A stretch of DNA of 64,000 bases from Thermomonospora echinospora (GTDB lineage: Bacteria > Actinomycetota > Actinomycetes > Streptosporangiales > Streptosporangiaceae): the NCBI RefSeq assembly GCF_900108175.1, contig NZ_FNVO01000015.1:106378-170377 (forward strand), in the 5' to 3' direction. The translations under genes were made by a program, and so were the position numbers. Below, piece after piece: positions 46,261 through 57,712 of the stretch. Numbering within the stretch: the first letter of the stretch is position 1; every line of letters begins with the position of its first letter. The notes under the pieces were generated by a model. That model did no database searches. It was not told the DNA's origin and worked only from the letters and a program-made list of their open reading frames with translations.

Positions 46261-47388
46261 GTGAAGTTCCGAATCGACAGAGACGCCCTGGCCGACGCCG
46301 TGGCCTGGACCGCCCGGTCGCTGCCGCAGCGACCGCCGGTGCCCGTGCTGGCGGGCATGCACATCGAGGCGGGCGACCGGCTGAAGTTGTCGGCGTTCGA
46401 CTATGAGGTGTCCGCTCAGGTCACCACGGACATCGATGTGGAGGAGGAGGGCACCGCGCTGGTGTCCGGCCGGCTGCTGGCCGAGATCTGCCGCAGCCTT
46501 CCTCCCCAGCCTGTGGAGGTGACCACCGACGGGGCCAAGGTGATGCTGCGCTGCGGCAGCGCGAAGTTCACCCTTCTCACCATGCCTGTGGAGGACTACC
46601 CGTCCCTGCCGGACATGCCGCCGGCCGCCGGCGCGGTGGGCAGCGACGAGTTCGCCGCCGCCGTCGCCCAGGTGGCCATCGCCGCCGGCCGGGACGACAC
46701 CATCCCCATGCTCACCGGCGTCCGGGTGGAGATCGAGGGCGAGACCGTCACGCTGGCCTCCACCGACCGCTACCGGCTGGCCGTGCGCGAACTGCACTGG
46801 AAGCCGGAGCGGCCGGACTTCTCCGCGGTCGCCCTGGTGCCCGCCCGGACGCTGGCCGACACCGCCAAGTCGCTGACCACCGGCGCCGAGGTGTCGATCG
46901 CACTCGGCGGCGCGGGCGGCACCGGCGAGGGCATGATCGGGTTCTCCGGCGGCGGCCGCCGCACCACCTCCCGGCTGCTGGACGGCGACTTCGTCAAGTA
47001 CCGCTCGCTGCTGCCCAGCGAGTACGCGGGCCTGGCCGAGGTGCAGACCGGCCCGTTCATCGAGGCGGTCAAGCGGGTGTCCCTGGTGGCCGAGCGCAAC
47101 ACCCCCGTACGGCTCTCGTTCAGCCAGGGCGAGGTCGTCCTGGAGGCCGGGACCGGGGACGAGGCTCAGGCCGTCGAGGCGCTGGAGGCGACGCTGGAGG
47201 GCGAGGACATCAACATCGCCTTCAACCACACCTTCCTGCTGGACGGGCTGGCGGCGATCGGCTCGGACGTGGCGCGGCTGTCGTTCACCACGCCGACCAA
47301 GCCGGCGGTGCTGACCGGCAAGCCGCCGGAGGAGGGCGCCAACCCCAGCTACCGGTACCTGATCATGCCGGTGCGGCTTTCCGGATGA
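46261..47388 (+). CDS. dnaN: DNA polymerase III sliding clamp (beta)
   Basis: 375 residues from a GTG preceded by GGAGG. KFRIDRDALADAVAWTARSL, PVLAGMHIEAGDRLKLSAFD, ISLRGTDYEVSAQ-type strands and GRLLAEICRSLPPQPVEVTT are clamp features. The end, YRYLIMPVRLSG, is the conserved last strand. The ring of two such subunits tethers the replicase to DNA. It follows oriC, as is standard, and starts the dnaN-gnd-recF-dciA-gyrB-gyrA run. Confidence 0.97.
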   Translation: MKFRIDRDALADAVAWTARSLPQRPPVPVLAGMHIEAGDRLKLSAFDYEVSAQVTTDIDVEEEGTALVSGRLLAEICRSLPPQPVEVTTDGAKVMLRCGSAKFTLLTMPVEDYPSLPDMPPAAGAVGSDEFAAAVAQVAIAAGRDDTIPMLTGVRVEIEGETVTLASTDRYRLAVRELHWKPERPDFSAVALVPARTLADTAKSLTTGAEVSIALGGAGGTGEGMIGFSGGGRRTTSRLLDGDFVKYRSLLPSEYAGLAEVQTGPFIEAVKRVSLVAERNTPVRLSFSQGEVVLEAGTGDEAQAVEALEATLEGEDINIAFNHTFLLDGLAAIGSDVARLSFTTPTKPAVLTGKPPEEGANPSYRYLIMPVRLSG

Positions 47389-47622
47389 TCCGCCCGAATC
47401 CGGGTAGCCCGACCACGGGAACGCGGTGGCAGGGCGCGCGGCCAGGCCACCGCCGCAGGGAACCGCCCCCCGGGCCCCGGTCTCGTGACCATGGACACGG
47501 GACGGAGCCCGGGGCGGCGAACGACAGGCCCAGGACATGACGGGTGGGAGCCGAGCCATGCCCATCGGGACGACCCGGCTGAGCGGCCCGTCTTATCGGC
47601 ACGTTGGAGAGGGACTGAACCG

Positions 47623-48543
47623 ATGCACATCGGGATGATCGGGCTTGGCCGCATGGGCGGGAACATGGCCGAGCGGCTGCGCCGCGGCGGCCACACGGTC
47701 GTCGGGTACGACCGCGACCCGGACATCAGCGACGTGGGCAGTCTGCGGGAGCTGGTGGAGCGGCTGCCGGCGCCCCGGGCGGTCTGGGTGATGGTGCCCG
47801 CCGGGGAGCCGACCCGGCAGACCATCCACAGCCTTGGGGAGATCCTGGAGGCCGGGGACGTCATCATCGACGGCGGCAACGCGCACTATGTGGACGACCA
47901 GCGGCACGGCGAGGAACTGGCCGCCAAGGGCATCGGCTTCGTCGACTGCGGCGTGAGCGGCGGGGTGTGGGGGCTGGACAACGGCTACGCCCTCATGGTC
48001 GGCGGCGAGGAAGAGCATGTGAAGCGGCTGATGCCGATCTTCGAGACCCTCAAGCCGGAGGGCGAGTACGGCTTCGTGCACGCCGGGCCGGTCGGGGCGG
48101 GCCACTTCGTGAAGATGGTCCACAACGGCATCGAGTACGGCATGATGCAGGCCTTCGGCGAGGGCTACGAGCTGATCAAGGCCAGTGGGCTGGTGACCAA
48201 CGTCACCGACACCTTCCGCAGCTGGAAGGAGGGCACGGTCATCCGGTCCTGGCTGCTGGACCTGATGGTCCGCGCGCTGGAGGCCGACCCCGACCTGCAC
48301 GGCATCCGCGGCTACGCACAGGACTCCGGCGAGGGCCGCTGGACGGTGCAGGCGGCCGTCGACCATGCGGTGCCGCTGCCGGTGATCACCGCCGCGCTGT
48401 ACGCCCGGTTCGCCTCCCGGCAGGAGGAGTCGGAGGCGATGCGGGTGGTGGCGGCGCTGCGCAACCAGTTCGGCGGGCACGCGACGGAGGCGACCAAGGG
48501 CGCCGACTCCCCTGGCGCGGACGTCACTCCCCCGGCCCCCTGA
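47623..48543 (+). CDS. gnd: 6-phosphogluconate dehydrogenase, decarboxylating (short NAD-type)
   Basis: 306 residues. [20 protein letters not shown] (Rossmann motif), [56 protein letters not shown] and [20 protein letters not shown] (catalytic Lys). Length fits the short 300-residue GndA/YqeC class of actinobacteria. It oxidises 6-phosphogluconate to ribulose-5-phosphate in the pentose phosphate path. The location between dnaN and recF is shared with Streptomyces. An imperfect GGAGAGGG precedes the ATG. Confidence 0.94.
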   Translation: MHIGMIGLGRMGGNMAERLRRGGHTVVGYDRDPDISDVGSLRELVERLPAPRAVWVMVPAGEPTRQTIHSLGEILEAGDVIIDGGNAHYVDDQRHGEELAAKGIGFVDCGVSGGVWGLDNGYALMVGGEEEHVKRLMPIFETLKPEGEYGFVHAGPVGAGHFVKMVHNGIEYGMMQAFGEGYELIKASGLVTNVTDTFRSWKEGTVIRSWLLDLMVRALEADPDLHGIRGYAQDSGEGRWTVQAAVDHAVPLPVITAALYARFASRQEESEAMRVVAALRNQFGGHATEATKGADSPGADVTPPAP

Positions 48544-48568
48544 CGCCGCCCCCTCGGGAAGATCGTCC

Positions 48569-48598
48569 ACACCCGTCCACATGCCTGTGGACGGGTGT
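48569..48598. repeat. Inverted repeat of TGTGGACGG-type boxes before recF
   Basis: ACACCCGTCCACA (48569-48581), TGCC, TGTGGACGGGTGT (48586-48598): perfect 13-base arms, 26 bases after the gnd stop. It can fold as the gnd terminator and also holds two inverted TGTGGACGG sequences with the DnaA-box core TCCACA. Confidence 0.6.
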
Positions 48599-48673
48599 TC
48601 GCGTCCGGCGCGGACCGGCCGTGGGCCGCGTGTGGACCGCGATGGTCGGATCGCTGCCCTACCCTCGTGTTCC

Positions 48674-49813
48674 GTGCATGTGGCCCACCTGTCGCTCCAG
48701 GACTTCCGCTCGTACGCGACCGCGGAGATCGCGTTGGCGCCGGGGGTCACCGTGTTCGTGGGCCCCAACGGGCAGGGCAAGACCAACCTGGTCGAGGCGA
48801 TCGGCTATGTCGCCGCGCACGCCAGCCACCGGGTGGCCACCGACGCCCCCCTCATCCGGCAGGGGGCGCCGCGCGCGATCGTCCGGGCCGGGGTGGTGCG
48901 CGAGGACCGCAGGGCGCTGATCGAGCTGGAGATCAATCCGGGTAAGAGCAACCGGGCCCGGCTGAACCGCTCCCCCGTCCCCAGGCCGCGCGAGATCCTG
49001 GGGATGCTGCGCACCGTGCTGTTCGCCCCCGAGGACCTGGCCCTGGTGAAGGGCGACCCGGGGGAGCGGCGCCGGTTCCTGGACGAGCTGCTGACGGCGC
49101 GGGCGCCGCGGTTCGCCGGGGTCCGCGCCGACTACGACCGCGTCCTCAAGCAGCGCAACGCCCTGCTGAAGTCGGCCGCCGCGCACCGCCGTGCCCCCGG
49201 CCCGGAGGTGCTGGCGACGCTGGACGTGTGGGACTCCCATCTGGCCCGTACCGGCGCCGAGCTGCTGGCCGCCCGCCTCGGCCTGGTCGCCGACCTGGGC
49301 CCGCTGGTCGCCAAGGCCTACAGCGCCCTGGCCCCCAGCAGCGGCGCCGCCTCGCTCGGCTACCGCAGCTCGCTGGGCGAGCGCCTGCCGGCCGGGCCGG
49401 AGCGCGCGGGCCGCGACGAGCTGGCGCCCCTCATGGAGGAGGCGCTGCGCGAGGCCCGCAAGCAGGAGCTGGAACGTGGAGTGAGCCTGGTCGGTCCGCA
49501 CCGCGACGAGCTGGTCCTGCAACTGGGGGAGATGCCGGCGCGGGGGTACGCCAGCCACGGCGAGTCATGGTCGTTCGCGCTGGCGCTGCGGCTGGCCGCC
49601 TTCGAGCTGCTGCGGGCCGACGGCGACGATCCGGTGCTGATCCTGGACGACGTGTTCGCCGAGCTGGACACGGGTCGCCGCCGCCGGCTGGCCGAGCTGG
49701 TGGCCCCGGCCGAGCAGGTGCTCATCACCGCCGCGGTGCCCGAGGACGTGCCCGCCGAGCTGAGCGGTGCCTCGTTCACCGTGGAGGACGGAGAGGTGAA
49801 GCGTGAACGCTGA
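48674..49813 (+). CDS. recF: DNA replication/repair protein RecF
   Basis: 379 residues from GTG 48674. [20 protein letters not shown] then Walker [40 protein letters not shown]; signature region [38 protein letters not shown]; Walker [21 protein letters not shown]. RecF loads RecA on gapped DNA with RecOR. TACCCT ends eight bases before the GTG, suggesting a leaderless transcript that starts after the inverted repeat. The stop overlaps the next gene by 11 bases. Confidence 0.96.
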   Translation: MHVAHLSLQDFRSYATAEIALAPGVTVFVGPNGQGKTNLVEAIGYVAAHASHRVATDAPLIRQGAPRAIVRAGVVREDRRALIELEINPGKSNRARLNRSPVPRPREILGMLRTVLFAPEDLALVKGDPGERRRFLDELLTARAPRFAGVRADYDRVLKQRNALLKSAAAHRRAPGPEVLATLDVWDSHLARTGAELLAARLGLVADLGPLVAKAYSALAPSSGAASLGYRSSLGERLPAGPERAGRDELAPLMEEALREARKQELERGVSLVGPHRDELVLQLGEMPARGYASHGESWSFALALRLAAFELLRADGDDPVLILDDVFAELDTGRRRRLAELVAPAEQVLITAAVPEDVPAELSGASFTVEDGEVKRER

Positions 49814-50324
49814 CTCCGGCGACGATCCACAGGCTGTGCACGACTCCGCGCCCGCCTCCGGCAAGTCGGGCATCGAGCTGGCCCGCGAGGCGCTCGCACA
49901 GGCCCGCGCCGACGCCCTCAAGCGGGGGACTGTGCCGGGCCAGGGCCGGCGCAAGGGCGGGGGCCGTCCGAAACCCGTGCGCGACCCCGGCCGGGGCGGC
50001 GACCCCAAGCCGTTCGGCGCGGCGATCCGCGAGCTGCTGGCCGCCCGCGGCTGGGAGCAGCGGGCCGCGGTCGGCGGGGTGTTCGGCAACTGGCCGGGGA
50101 TCGTCGGCCCCGAGCTGGCCCGGCATACCCGGCCGGAGCGGTTCGAGGACGGCGAGCTGACCGTCGTCGCCGACTCCAACGCCTGGGCGCAGCAGGTCAG
50201 GCTGCTGGCGAGCCAGCTCGTACGGCGGCTGAACGAGGAGCTGGGGCACGGCACGGTCCGCCGGGTGAAGGTCGTCGGGCCCGCCTCCGGGCCGCGCCGG
50301 ACGGGCGGCTGGCGGGTGCGCTGA
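49803..50324 (+). CDS. dciA: DciA family helicase-associated protein (DUF721)
   Basis: 173 residues from GTG 49803. A disordered, basic N-terminal half has [20 protein letters not shown] and [19 protein letters not shown]. The DUF721 domain (about 75-160) includes [40 protein letters not shown] and [19 protein letters not shown]. DciA helps DnaB helicase loading or activity in bacteria without DnaC. Overlap with recF and place before gyrB are standard in actinobacteria. Confidence 0.92.
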   Translation: MNADSGDDPQAVHDSAPASGKSGIELAREALAQARADALKRGTVPGQGRRKGGGRPKPVRDPGRGGDPKPFGAAIRELLAARGWEQRAAVGGVFGNWPGIVGPELARHTRPERFEDGELTVVADSNAWAQQVRLLASQLVRRLNEELGHGTVRRVKVVGPASGPRRTGGWRVR

Positions 50325-52630
<2,306 letters not shown>

Positions 52631-52712
52631 TGCCCCGGGCCGCCGGCGTGCGCATCGCGCGGGCGGCGGCAGGCGGCCATCCGACGTCTACACGTAAGAA
52701 GAGGTCCTGACA

Positions 52713-55226
52713 GTGACGGAAGTGACCACCGGGGGCAGTGGACCGGGCGAGCGCATCGAACCGGTCGACATCCAGGTCGAGATGCAGCGCAGCTATCTCG
52801 ACTATGCGATGTCCGTCATCGTCGCCCGCGCGCTGCCGGAGGTGCGTGACGGCCTCAAGCCGGTGCACCGCCGCGTTCTGTACGCCATGTACGACGGCGG
52901 CTACCGTCCCGACCGCGGGTACTTCAAGTGCGCCCGCGTCGTCGGTGACGTCATGGGGAACTACCACCCCCACGGCGACAGCGCCATCTACGACACCCTC
53001 GTGCGCCTCGCCCAGACGTGGGTGATGCGCAACCCCCTAGTCGACGGCAACGGCAACTTCGGCTCGCGCGGCAACGACCCCGCCGCGGCGATGCGGTACA
53101 CCGAGTGCCGCCTCGCCCCGCTGGCCATGGAGATGCTGCGGGACATCGACAAGGAGACCGTCGACTTCTCCCCCAACTACGACGGCCGCTCCTCCGAGCC
53201 GGACGTACTGCCCGCCCGCTTCCCCAACCTGCTGGTGAACGGGTCGGCCGGCATCGCCGTCGGGATGGCCACCAACATCCCGCCGCACAATCTGCGCGAG
53301 GTCGCCGACGGCGTCTTCTGGTACCTGGACAACTACGCCGCCTCCGACACCGAGCTGCTGGAGGCCCTGATCGAGCGGATCAAGGGCCCCGACTTCCCCA
53401 CCTCCGGCCTGATCGTCGGCCGCAAGGGCATCGAGGACGCCTACCGCACCGGCCGCGGCTCCATCACCATGCGTGCGGTGGTCGAGGTCGAGGAGATCCA
53501 GGGCCGCACCTGCCTGGTCGTCACCGAGCTGCCGTACCAGGTCAACCCGGACAACCTGGCGCTGAAGATCGCCGAGCTGGTCAAGGACGGCAAGCTGGAG
53601 GGCATCGCCGACGTCCGCGACGAGACCTCCGGCCGCACCGGCCAGCGGCTGGTGATCGTCCTCAAGCGGGACGCGATCGCCAAGGTCGTGCTGAACAACC
53701 TCTACAAGCACACCCAGCTCCAGGAGACCTTCGGCGCCAACATGCTGGCGCTGGTCGACGGCGTGCCCCGCACCCTGCGGCTGGACCAGTTCATCCGGCA
53801 CTGGGTCGACCACCAGATCGACGTCATCGTCCGCCGCACCCGCTTCCTGCTGCGCAAGGCCGAGGAGCGCGCCCACATCCTGCGCGCCCTGCTCAAGGCG
53901 CTGGACCGCATCGACGAGGTCATCGCGCTGATCCGGCGTTCGGAGTCCGCGCAGGCCGCCCAGCAGGGCCTGATGGGGCTGCTGGAGATCGACGAGATCC
54001 AGGCCCAGGCCATCCTGGACATGCAGCTGCGCAAGCTGGCCGCCCTGGAGCGGCAGGCGATCACCGACGAGTACGACCGGCTGATGGCCGAGATCGCCGA
54101 CTACAACGAGATCCTGGCCTCCCCGGAGCGGCAGCGGCGCATCGTCCGCGAGGAGTTGGTGCCGATCGTCGACAAGTACGGCGACGAGCGGCGCACCGAC
54201 ATCATCCCCTTCGACGGCGACGTCTCCTACGAGGACCTCATCGCCGAAGAGGACATCGTCGTCACCATCACCCGCGGCGGTTACGCCAAGCGCACCCGTA
54301 CCGACGCCTACCGCGAGCAGAAGCGCGGCGGCAAGGGCGTGCGCGGCGCCCAGCTCAAGCAGGACGACATCGTCGACCAGTTCTTCGTCACCACCACCCA
54401 CCACTGGATCCTGTTCTTCACCAACAAGGGGCGGGTCTACCGGGCCAAGGCCTACGAGCTGCCCGAGGGCGGCCGCGACAGCCGCGGCCAGCACGTGGCC
54501 AACATGCTGGCCTTCCAGCCCGAGGAGCACATCGCCGAGGTGCTGGACCTGCGCGACTACTCCGTCGCCCCGTACCTGGTGCTGGCCACCAAGCAGGGCA
54601 AGGTCAAGAAGACCGCGCTGACCGACTTCGACTCCCCGCGCACCGGCGGCATCATCGCGATCAACCTCGCCGAGGACGACGAGGTGATCGCCGCCCGGCT
54701 GGTCTCGCCCGCCGACGATCTGCTGATGGTCAGCACCGGCGCGCAGGCCATCCGCTTCCACGCCGACGACGAGTCGCTGCGCCCCATGGGCCGCGCCACC
54801 AGCGGCGTGATCGGCATGCGCTTCGACTCCGGCCACGTCCTGGACATGCACGTCGTCCACGACGGCGAGGAGGATGTGCTGGTGGCCACCGAGGGCGGTT
54901 ATGCCAAGCGCACCCCCGTTGACCAATACCCTGTGCAAGGCCGGGGAGGTAAGGGCGTTCTCACCGCTAAGATCGTGCAAAATCGCGGCAGGTTGGTAGG
55001 GGCGCTCATGGTCCGTCCGGAGGACGGTGTTTTCGCCATGACCTCCAACGGGGGTGTGATCCGGACGACCGCCGGCGAGATCAAGCAGTCGGGCCGCCAG
55101 ACCATGGGGGTACGGCTCATGAACCTCGCGGAAGGTGACAGCATCGTCGCCATCGCGAGGAACGTAGAGTCCATGGAGGAGCCCGAGACGGGCGACCCCG
55201 AGGCGGGGGGAAGGAATCCACAGTGA
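52713..55226 (+). CDS. gyrA: DNA gyrase subunit A
   Basis: 837 residues from GTG 52713. The quinolone region is [17 protein letters not shown] with G88, D89, S90, A91, I92, Y93, D94, numbered as in Mycobacterium tuberculosis; residues 90 and 94 are wild-type-like, so no target resistance is evident. The catalytic Tyr is Y129 in [10 protein letters not shown]. The GyrA box reads QKRGGKG (about 537-543) instead of the commoner QRRGGKG. The six-bladed C-terminal domain follows. It breaks and rejoins DNA during supercoiling. Confidence 0.97.
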   Translation: MTEVTTGGSGPGERIEPVDIQVEMQRSYLDYAMSVIVARALPEVRDGLKPVHRRVLYAMYDGGYRPDRGYFKCARVVGDVMGNYHPHGDSAIYDTLVRLAQTWVMRNPLVDGNGNFGSRGNDPAAAMRYTECRLAPLAMEMLRDIDKETVDFSPNYDGRSSEPDVLPARFPNLLVNGSAGIAVGMATNIPPHNLREVADGVFWYLDNYAASDTELLEALIERIKGPDFPTSGLIVGRKGIEDAYRTGRGSITMRAVVEVEEIQGRTCLVVTELPYQVNPDNLALKIAELVKDGKLEGIADVRDETSGRTGQRLVIVLKRDAIAKVVLNNLYKHTQLQETFGANMLALVDGVPRTLRLDQFIRHWVDHQIDVIVRRTRFLLRKAEERAHILRALLKALDRIDEVIALIRRSESAQAAQQGLMGLLEIDEIQAQAILDMQLRKLAALERQAITDEYDRLMAEIADYNEILASPERQRRIVREELVPIVDKYGDERRTDIIPFDGDVSYEDLIAEEDIVVTITRGGYAKRTRTDAYREQKRGGKGVRGAQLKQDDIVDQFFVTTTHHWILFFTNKGRVYRAKAYELPEGGRDSRGQHVANMLAFQPEEHIAEVLDLRDYSVAPYLVLATKQGKVKKTALTDFDSPRTGGIIAINLAEDDEVIAARLVSPADDLLMVSTGAQAIRFHADDESLRPMGRATSGVIGMRFDSGHVLDMHVVHDGEEDVLVATEGGYAKRTPVDQYPVQGRGGKGVLTAKIVQNRGRLVGALMVRPEDGVFAMTSNGGVIRTTAGEIKQSGRQTMGVRLMNLAEGDSIVAIARNVESMEEPETGDPEAGGRNPQ

Positions 55227-55293
55227 CTGACGCGACCGGCCGGGCGTCGCAGCGACCCGCGGGCATGAGCTCGCCGGGCCGCGAGGAGGACGA

Positions 55294-56100
55294 GTGAGCA
55301 CTCAGCCCAACAAGAGCACGAACCGTCCCTCGGAGACCGACCCCGCGACCGGTCCCGGCGCCAACGGCACCGGCCCGGCCAAGGGCGACGCCCAGCCGTC
55401 CGGGCCGGCGTCGCCGTCCGGCCCGGCCAAGGGCGGCGCGTCCTTCCCCGACGCCACCCGTCCGGAGGGCATCGCCCCGGTCAGAGACTCGGAGCCCGCC
55501 TGGTCCGCTGGCCCGTCCGCTGGCCCGTCCGGAGCATCCAAGCCCATGGGCGCTCCGGACATGGCCCCCCCGTCCCCCCAGGGAGGCGCTCCGGTGCCCG
55601 TGGGCCGCCCCGGCGCGGGCGGCCCGGCCGGGGCCGGTGGTCCCGGCGGCCCCGGTGGTGCCGGTGGTGCCGCAGGCAAGGCCAAGCGGGCGGTCGCCAG
55701 GCTCGGCGGCTCCGGCGGCAAGTCCCCGCGCCGAGCCCAGCTCCAGCTCTCCAGGCTGGAGCCCTGGTCGGTGATGAAGTTCAGCTTCGTGATGTCGCTG
55801 GTCGCCTTCATCGTGCTGCTGGTGGCCGTCGTGGTCCTGTACGTGATCCTGTCCGGCCTCGGCGTCTTCGACGCGATCAGCGAGACCGTCAACGACCTCA
55901 CCCGCGACCAGAACGAGTCCACCACGGGCGTCGACGCCGGCGGCTGGTTCGGCTTCGGCCGCATCTTCGGCTACACCGTCCTGGTCGGCGCCCTCAACGT
56001 CCTGCTCATCACCGCCCTGTCCACCGTCGGCTCGGTCATCTACAACCTGGCCGCCGACCTGGTCGGCGGCGTCGAGGTCACCCTCAAGGAGGCCGAGTAG
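55294..56100 (+). CDS. DUF3566 domain-containing membrane protein
   Basis: 268 residues from GTG 55294. The first 140 residues are a Pro/Gly/Ala/Ser-rich cytoplasmic tail with [13 protein letters not shown]. The DUF3566 domain (about 147-268) starts AQLQLSRLEPWSVMKFSFVM and has two membrane helices (about 160-188 and 220-245), ending NLAADLVGGVEVTLKEAE. The gene follows gyrA in nearly all actinobacteria, role unknown; membrane tethering of a nucleoid or division factor has been suggested from its synteny only. A GTG at 55223 lies in another context and is not used. Confidence 0.9.
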   Translation: MSTQPNKSTNRPSETDPATGPGANGTGPAKGDAQPSGPASPSGPAKGGASFPDATRPEGIAPVRDSEPAWSAGPSAGPSGASKPMGAPDMAPPSPQGGAPVPVGRPGAGGPAGAGGPGGPGGAGGAAGKAKRAVARLGGSGGKSPRRAQLQLSRLEPWSVMKFSFVMSLVAFIVLLVAVVVLYVILSGLGVFDAISETVNDLTRDQNESTTGVDAGGWFGFGRIFGYTVLVGALNVLLITALSTVGSVIYNLAADLVGGVEVTLKEAE

Positions 56101-56214
56101 CCCACACCACGCCGCCCGCGGGTACTCTGGAGGGGCAGCCACGAAATCCGATTTCAGGTTGCCCCCCGAGATGGGGTAATCTCCTCTCCCGTACCCGCCG
56201 AACGGCGGCACCCG

Positions 56215-56291
56215 GGGCCTATAGCTCAGTCGGTTAGAGCGCATCCCTGATAAGGATGAGGCCGGTGGTTCAAGTCCACCTAGGCCCACCA
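56215..56291 (+). tRNA. tRNA-Ile (anticodon GAT)
   Basis: 77 bases with CCA. The 7-bp acceptor is GGGCCTA/TAGGCCC; D-arm GCTCAGTCGGTTAGAGC; anticodon arm CATCCCTGATAAGGATG with GAT; T-arm GGTGGTTCAAGTCCACC; discriminator A then encoded CCA. It is the tRNA-Ile that follows gyrA and precedes an alanine tRNA in Streptomyces. Here an integrase element begins directly behind it. Confidence 0.97.
56265..56291. other. Probable attL of the integrated element
   Basis: Integrases of AICE elements recombine in the 3' part of tRNA genes and restore the gene. The tRNA is intact and the int gene ends 64 bases away, pointing at it. The expected duplicate of the T-arm and acceptor 3' half was not found to the end of the window, so the core limits are inferred. 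Confidence 0.55.
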
Positions 56292-56294
56292 CTA

Positions 56295-56330
56295 CAGAAG
56301 CCCCCGCCGGGTATCCGGTGGGGGCTTCTG
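56295..56330. terminator. Terminator shared by tRNA-Ile and integrase
   Basis: CAGAAGCCCCCGCCGG and CCGGTGGGGGCTTCTG pair over 16 bases with one G-U, loop GTAT. It is four bases after the tRNA end and 25 bases past the int stop, so it can end transcription from both sides. Confidence 0.8.
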
Positions 56331-56354
56331 ACGGCAACGGTGACGGCAACGGCG

Positions 56355-57515
56355 TCAGTCTTCCCGATCTCCGAACAGCTCACCGGCCACGCGCCCGAGC
56401 CCGTCACGGTGGCTTTCGCTGTCGCCGTGGGTGTAGATCTCCAGCGTCACCGAGATACGCGCATGGCCCAAGATCTCCTTTGCGTCGCTGGGCGGGACGC
56501 CCATCTTCTTGAGCAGCGACGCCGACGTGTGCCGTAGGTCGTGCAGCCGGATCCGGCGCAGGCCCGCCCGATCGCAGATCCGCTCGAAGACGCGCGCCAG
56601 GTTCCGAGGCTCCACCGGCCGCCCGTTGCGGGTGGTGAAGATCAGGCCGGTCTCCTCCCAGTCGTCACCGGCCCGGCGCCGGGCGAACATCTGCCGTTCG
56701 GCCAGCTCGATCACCGCTTCCCTGGCGATCGGGAGCAACGGCAGGTGCCGACGACCGGCAGCGGTCTTGACCGGCGTCCGGGTGAGCTGGCCGTCCACCC
56801 GCTGCATCTGCCACTCGATCCGCATGACCTCCTCGTCCAGGTCGATGTCGTCCCAGGACAGGCCGAGGACCTCACCGCGCCGCAGGCCGTAGACCAGCAG
56901 CAGGACGAACGCCGGGTACAGCCGTTCGGTACGCGCAGCGGCCAGGAACGCCCGCGCCTCGTCCGCCGACCAGGGCTTGACCTTGCGGCCAGGTGTCGGC
57001 GGCAAGGTCGTCAGCCGGGCCGCGTTCACGGTGATCAGTTCCTCGCGCATCGCCCGCGTGAGCGCGGCGCCCAGGACCATGCGCATGATGTGGACGTTGG
57101 CCACCGAGTGACCGGCCTTGATCTGCTCGTTCAGGAACGTCTGCACCTTGGCCACCCGCAACCGGTCGAGCCGCTGCTTGCCGAGACCGGGCTTGAGGTA
57201 GAGCCGGACCGTCTGCTCGTACTTCTTGTAGGTGTTCCACCGGGTCGAGGGCCGGGCGATGTGCTCAAGCCAGTAGTCCAGGTACTCGCCCAGCTTCCAC
57301 GGCTTGTCCGCGACCGGGACGCCCCGGTTGGACCGCTGCTGGGCCTCGACCAGCTTGCCGTGGACCTCCTCACGGGTCTTGCCGTACATGCGGACCCGCT
57401 TGTACGTGCCGTCCGTCGTCAGCACGTAGGCGGCGCCCTCCCACCGGCCGTCCTTGCGCTCGTAGATGGTCCCCTCACCGTTCGCCCGCTGTCTGGGCCG
57501 CTTGCCGTCCGCCAT
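56355..57515 (-). CDS. int: Site-specific integrase, tyrosine recombinase
   Basis: 386 residues. N-terminal arm-binding region GEGTIYERKDGRWEGAAYVL (AP2-like), a SAM-like core-binding domain (about 70-170, RPSTRWNTYKKYEQTVRLYL), then the catalytic domain with R212 in LVYGLRRGEVLGL, K250 in TPVKTAAGRRHLPL, HxxR in RLHDLRHTSAS (H325, R328), H351 in ILGHARISVTLE and Y361 in IYTH. All catalytic residues are present, so it should be active. The ATG overlaps the xis stop (TGATG). It should recombine the tRNA-Ile attB with the element attP. Confidence 0.95.
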   Translation of the reverse strand: MADGKRPRQRANGEGTIYERKDGRWEGAAYVLTTDGTYKRVRMYGKTREEVHGKLVEAQQRSNRGVPVADKPWKLGEYLDYWLEHIARPSTRWNTYKKYEQTVRLYLKPGLGKQRLDRLRVAKVQTFLNEQIKAGHSVANVHIMRMVLGAALTRAMREELITVNAARLTTLPPTPGRKVKPWSADEARAFLAAARTERLYPAFVLLLVYGLRRGEVLGLSWDDIDLDEEVMRIEWQMQRVDGQLTRTPVKTAAGRRHLPLLPIAREAVIELAERQMFARRRAGDDWEETGLIFTTRNGRPVEPRNLARVFERICDRAGLRRIRLHDLRHTSASLLKKMGVPPSDAKEILGHARISVTLEIYTHGDSESHRDGLGRVAGELFGDRED

Positions 57516-57712
57516 CAGGCCGCATCCTCTCTGAGCTGGGAAATGAACCTGTCGAGGGCATCAGCGGGGACCCGCCGAGCCCGCCCGACCGTGACCGACT
57601 CCAGTTCGCCGGATCGGATCAGGTCGTAGACCTTCCAGCGACCCAGCCGCAGGGCCGCCATGACCTCGGGAACCGTCAGCAACTTCGCCTCTGCCAGGTG
57701 ACCGCCCCTCAC
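57515..57712 (-). CDS. xis: Excisionase, helix-turn-helix (MerR-like)
   Basis: 65 residues from GTG 57712, GGGAGGGCGGC ahead. The helix-turn-helix LLTVPEVMAALRLGRWKVYD LIRSGELESVTV and the closing [19 protein letters not shown] form the excisionase/HTH_17 fold. It would bend attL/attR DNA to direct the integrase to excision. The start overlaps the rep stop in GTGA and the stop overlaps the int start, so rep, xis and int are co-translated. Confidence 0.88.
   Translation of the reverse strand: MRGGHLAEAKLLTVPEVMAALRLGRWKVYDLIRSGELESVTVGRARRVPADALDRFISQLREDAA

Noticed and set aside
53037..55301. 754-codon open frame antisense to gyrA
   Set aside because: Composed of repetitive Val/Gly/Asp-rich sequence typical of frames antisense to GC-rich genes; gyrA covers it fully.
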